Shown here one piece after another: positions 62,690-64,000 of a stretch of 64,000 nt of DNA. The notes under the pieces are model-generated. The model had not been told where the DNA came from and made no database searches. It saw only the letters and a program-made list of their open reading frames with translations. Each line of letters opens with the position of its first letter. Position 1 is the first letter of the stretch. The translations under genes were made by a program, and so were the position numbers. This DNA is from Anolis sagrei (taxonomy: Eukaryota > Chordata > Lepidosauria > Squamata > Anolidae). The DNA is taken from contig NC_090034.1 in NCBI RefSeq assembly GCF_037176765.1, forward strand, positions 94,476,500-94,540,499. Reading direction: 5' to 3'.

Positions 62690-63383
62690 ACTACATCTTC
62701 CCTAAATCACTGTCAATTCCTCACAAATCCCCCAGTATTTTCTGTTAGTCATGGGAGTTCTGTGTGGGAAGTTTGGCCAAATTCTATCATTGGTGGGGTT
62801 CAAGGGGCTCTTTGATTGTAGGTGAACTATAAATCTCTGCAACTACAACTTCCAAATGTCAAGGTCTGTTTGCCCCAAACCCCACCAGTGTTCACATTTG
62901 GGCATATTGTTTATTCATGCCAAGGCTGGTCCAGATCCATCATTGTTTGTGTCCACAGTGTTTTTTCGATGTAAGTGAACTAAAACTCCAAAACTCAAGG
63001 TCAGTGCCCACCAAAACCTTGCCATATTTTCTGTTGGTAGTTCTGTGTGCCAAGTTTGGTTCAATTCCATTGTTGCTGGAGTTCAGAATGCTCTTTGACT
63101 AGCTGAACTATAAATCCCAGCAACTACAACTCTCAAATAACAAAATCACACACCCCCAAACCCCACCAGTATTCAAATTTGGATGTATCGGGTATTTGTG
63201 CCAAATTTGGTGTCCAGTGAATGAAAATACATCCTGCATATCAGATATTGACATTATGATTCATAACAGTAGCAAAATTTCAGTTATGAAGTAGCAATGA
63301 AAATAATTTTATGGTTGGGGGTCACCCCAACATGAGGAACTGTATTAAGGGGTCGTGACATTAGGATGGTTGCGAAACACTGT
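62690..63383. mobile_element. hAT ('GTTTCTCAACC' family), right part
   Basis: 'tcatgggagttctgtgtgggaagtttgg', 'ctataaatcccagcaactacaac', ending 'ttaggatggttgcgaaacactg', the right TIR. Confidence 0.7.
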
Positions 63384-63389
63384 TCTAAG

Positions 63390-63856
63390 TGAAAGTACAA
63401 ATAACTCCATAGTAAGTTAAAGGCTAAAACATTTTACATGGGATATTTTTTTGAGGATTGCAGCTGTATTCATCGGGTGAAGGGAAAGAAGTAGTCATGT
63501 TGGTATGGCACAGCAAAGCCAACAAGGAAACTTATAATATCATTTGTAATTCCATTTTGGATCTACAGTCTATGCAGTTTGATGCCAAATACTTTTAGCA
63601 TCTAAACGTGACTGCTATTACACCTTTGGAAAAAGGCACCTGCCAGTCTAAAAAACTATGATATCCTCTGTCTTGAATACAAGGACAAAATCATGTTTCT
63701 GCATCGTGTTAAATGCTTCTGTGTATGGAGCAGATTCTCTGCATGCAAGGAAAGCAAGAGAAATTACTATGGGAGGTTGTGACTAGCATGCTCATTCTTC
63801 TTTAGCCCAGAATACCTGAAGCAGGCTTTGAGAATACTGCAACATCAAGGATGAAA
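63390..63856. other. Spacer, nothing recognised
   Basis: No features supported; it would be 3' flanking sequence if the frame at 63857-64000 is real. Confidence 0.35.
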
Positions 63857-64000
63857 TTATAGAAGATGCATAGCCAGGATTGGGATGACAATTACAAAAA
63901 GTTCTGTAATGATGGTAGCTACTCCAGCATTTTCTGCATTCTTTGATGTTTTCTCAGCTGCCTCATACTGTGGTTCAAGGATGCCACTTGCCTCAAGGGC
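63857..64000 (-). CDS. Candidate gene D: C-terminal part of a membrane or GPI-anchored protein, cut by the window edge
   Basis: From the right edge the minus strand is open for 47 codons to TAA at 63857-63859. It reads EASGILEPQYEAAEKTSKNA, then a hydrophobic end IITELFVIVIPILAMHLL. This resembles the layout of gene C exon 5 after its last cysteine (K-x-A-x-N-x(3)-G-hydrophobic tail, then stop), and the strand matches gene C. The expected LU cysteines would lie just outside the window, so membership of the family is a guess from position and layout. It could also be a chance frame. Confidence 0.3.
   Translation of the reverse strand, partial: ALEASGILEPQYEAAEKTSKNAENAGVATIITELFVIVIPILAMHLL

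Overview
The window is vertebrate nuclear DNA, almost certainly from a squamate reptile and probably a lizard. The evidence is a Sauria-type tRNA SINE (27868-28140), two BovB (RTE) LINE copies, CR1 LINEs ending in ATTCTATG-type repeats, L2 and L1 fragments, Penelope-like elements with a GIY-YIG domain, many hAT elements with exact 8-bp target duplications, and host genes of the phospholipase A2 inhibitor gamma / Ly6-uPAR (LU domain) type that are expanded in squamates. No exact species can be named from the sequence.

Host genes. Two complete five-exon genes and one or two partial ones are visible, all with half-LU-domain exons joined by phase-1 introns. Gene A (minus) has exon 1 at 11821-11887 and exon 2 at 7856-7972; its later exons are not seen and may lie beyond the left edge. 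Gene B (plus) has exons at 24426-24486, 27298-27414, 33095-33238, 35606-35776 and 36716-36927, with a candidate in-frame 33-nt micro-exon at 28559-28591. Gene C (minus) has exons at 58188-58236, 50634-50753, 49117-49263, 44473-44616 and 41833-42059, with an AATAAA just downstream. A minus-strand hydrophobic C-terminal ORF at 63857-64000 could be the last exon of a fourth member. A and B are divergent; B and C converge tail to tail. B and C each encode a signal peptide, two LU domains (10 plus 8 cysteines) and a hydrophobic C-terminus, so they look like GPI-anchored or membrane-bound relatives of the secreted venom-PLA2 inhibitors. This would be a local tandem cluster grown by duplication and inversion.

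Layout. 1-6150: LINE, SINE and L2 debris. 6156-11663: gene A exon 2 lies between two hAT elements, the right one 3.47 kb long with two tandem arrays and a BED zinc-finger ORF. 12-24 kb: MITEs, Penelope-like and L2 pieces, a BovB copy with a 12-bp duplication, a long pyrimidine microsatellite and a CR1 whose reverse-transcriptase frame is open for about 1.8 kb. 24-37 kb: gene B, with introns full of nested insertions. 37-41.8 kb: convergent intergenic region with a second mariner copy. 41.8-58.2 kb: gene C, with a 914-bp hAT and a BovB nested in another repeat in its third intron. 58-64 kb: hAT, L2 and LINE fragments up to the candidate fourth gene.

Most of the sequence is mobile-element derived. 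Its main interest is the datable stacking of elements (duplications of 8-14 bp recover the order) around a rapidly evolving LU gene cluster.
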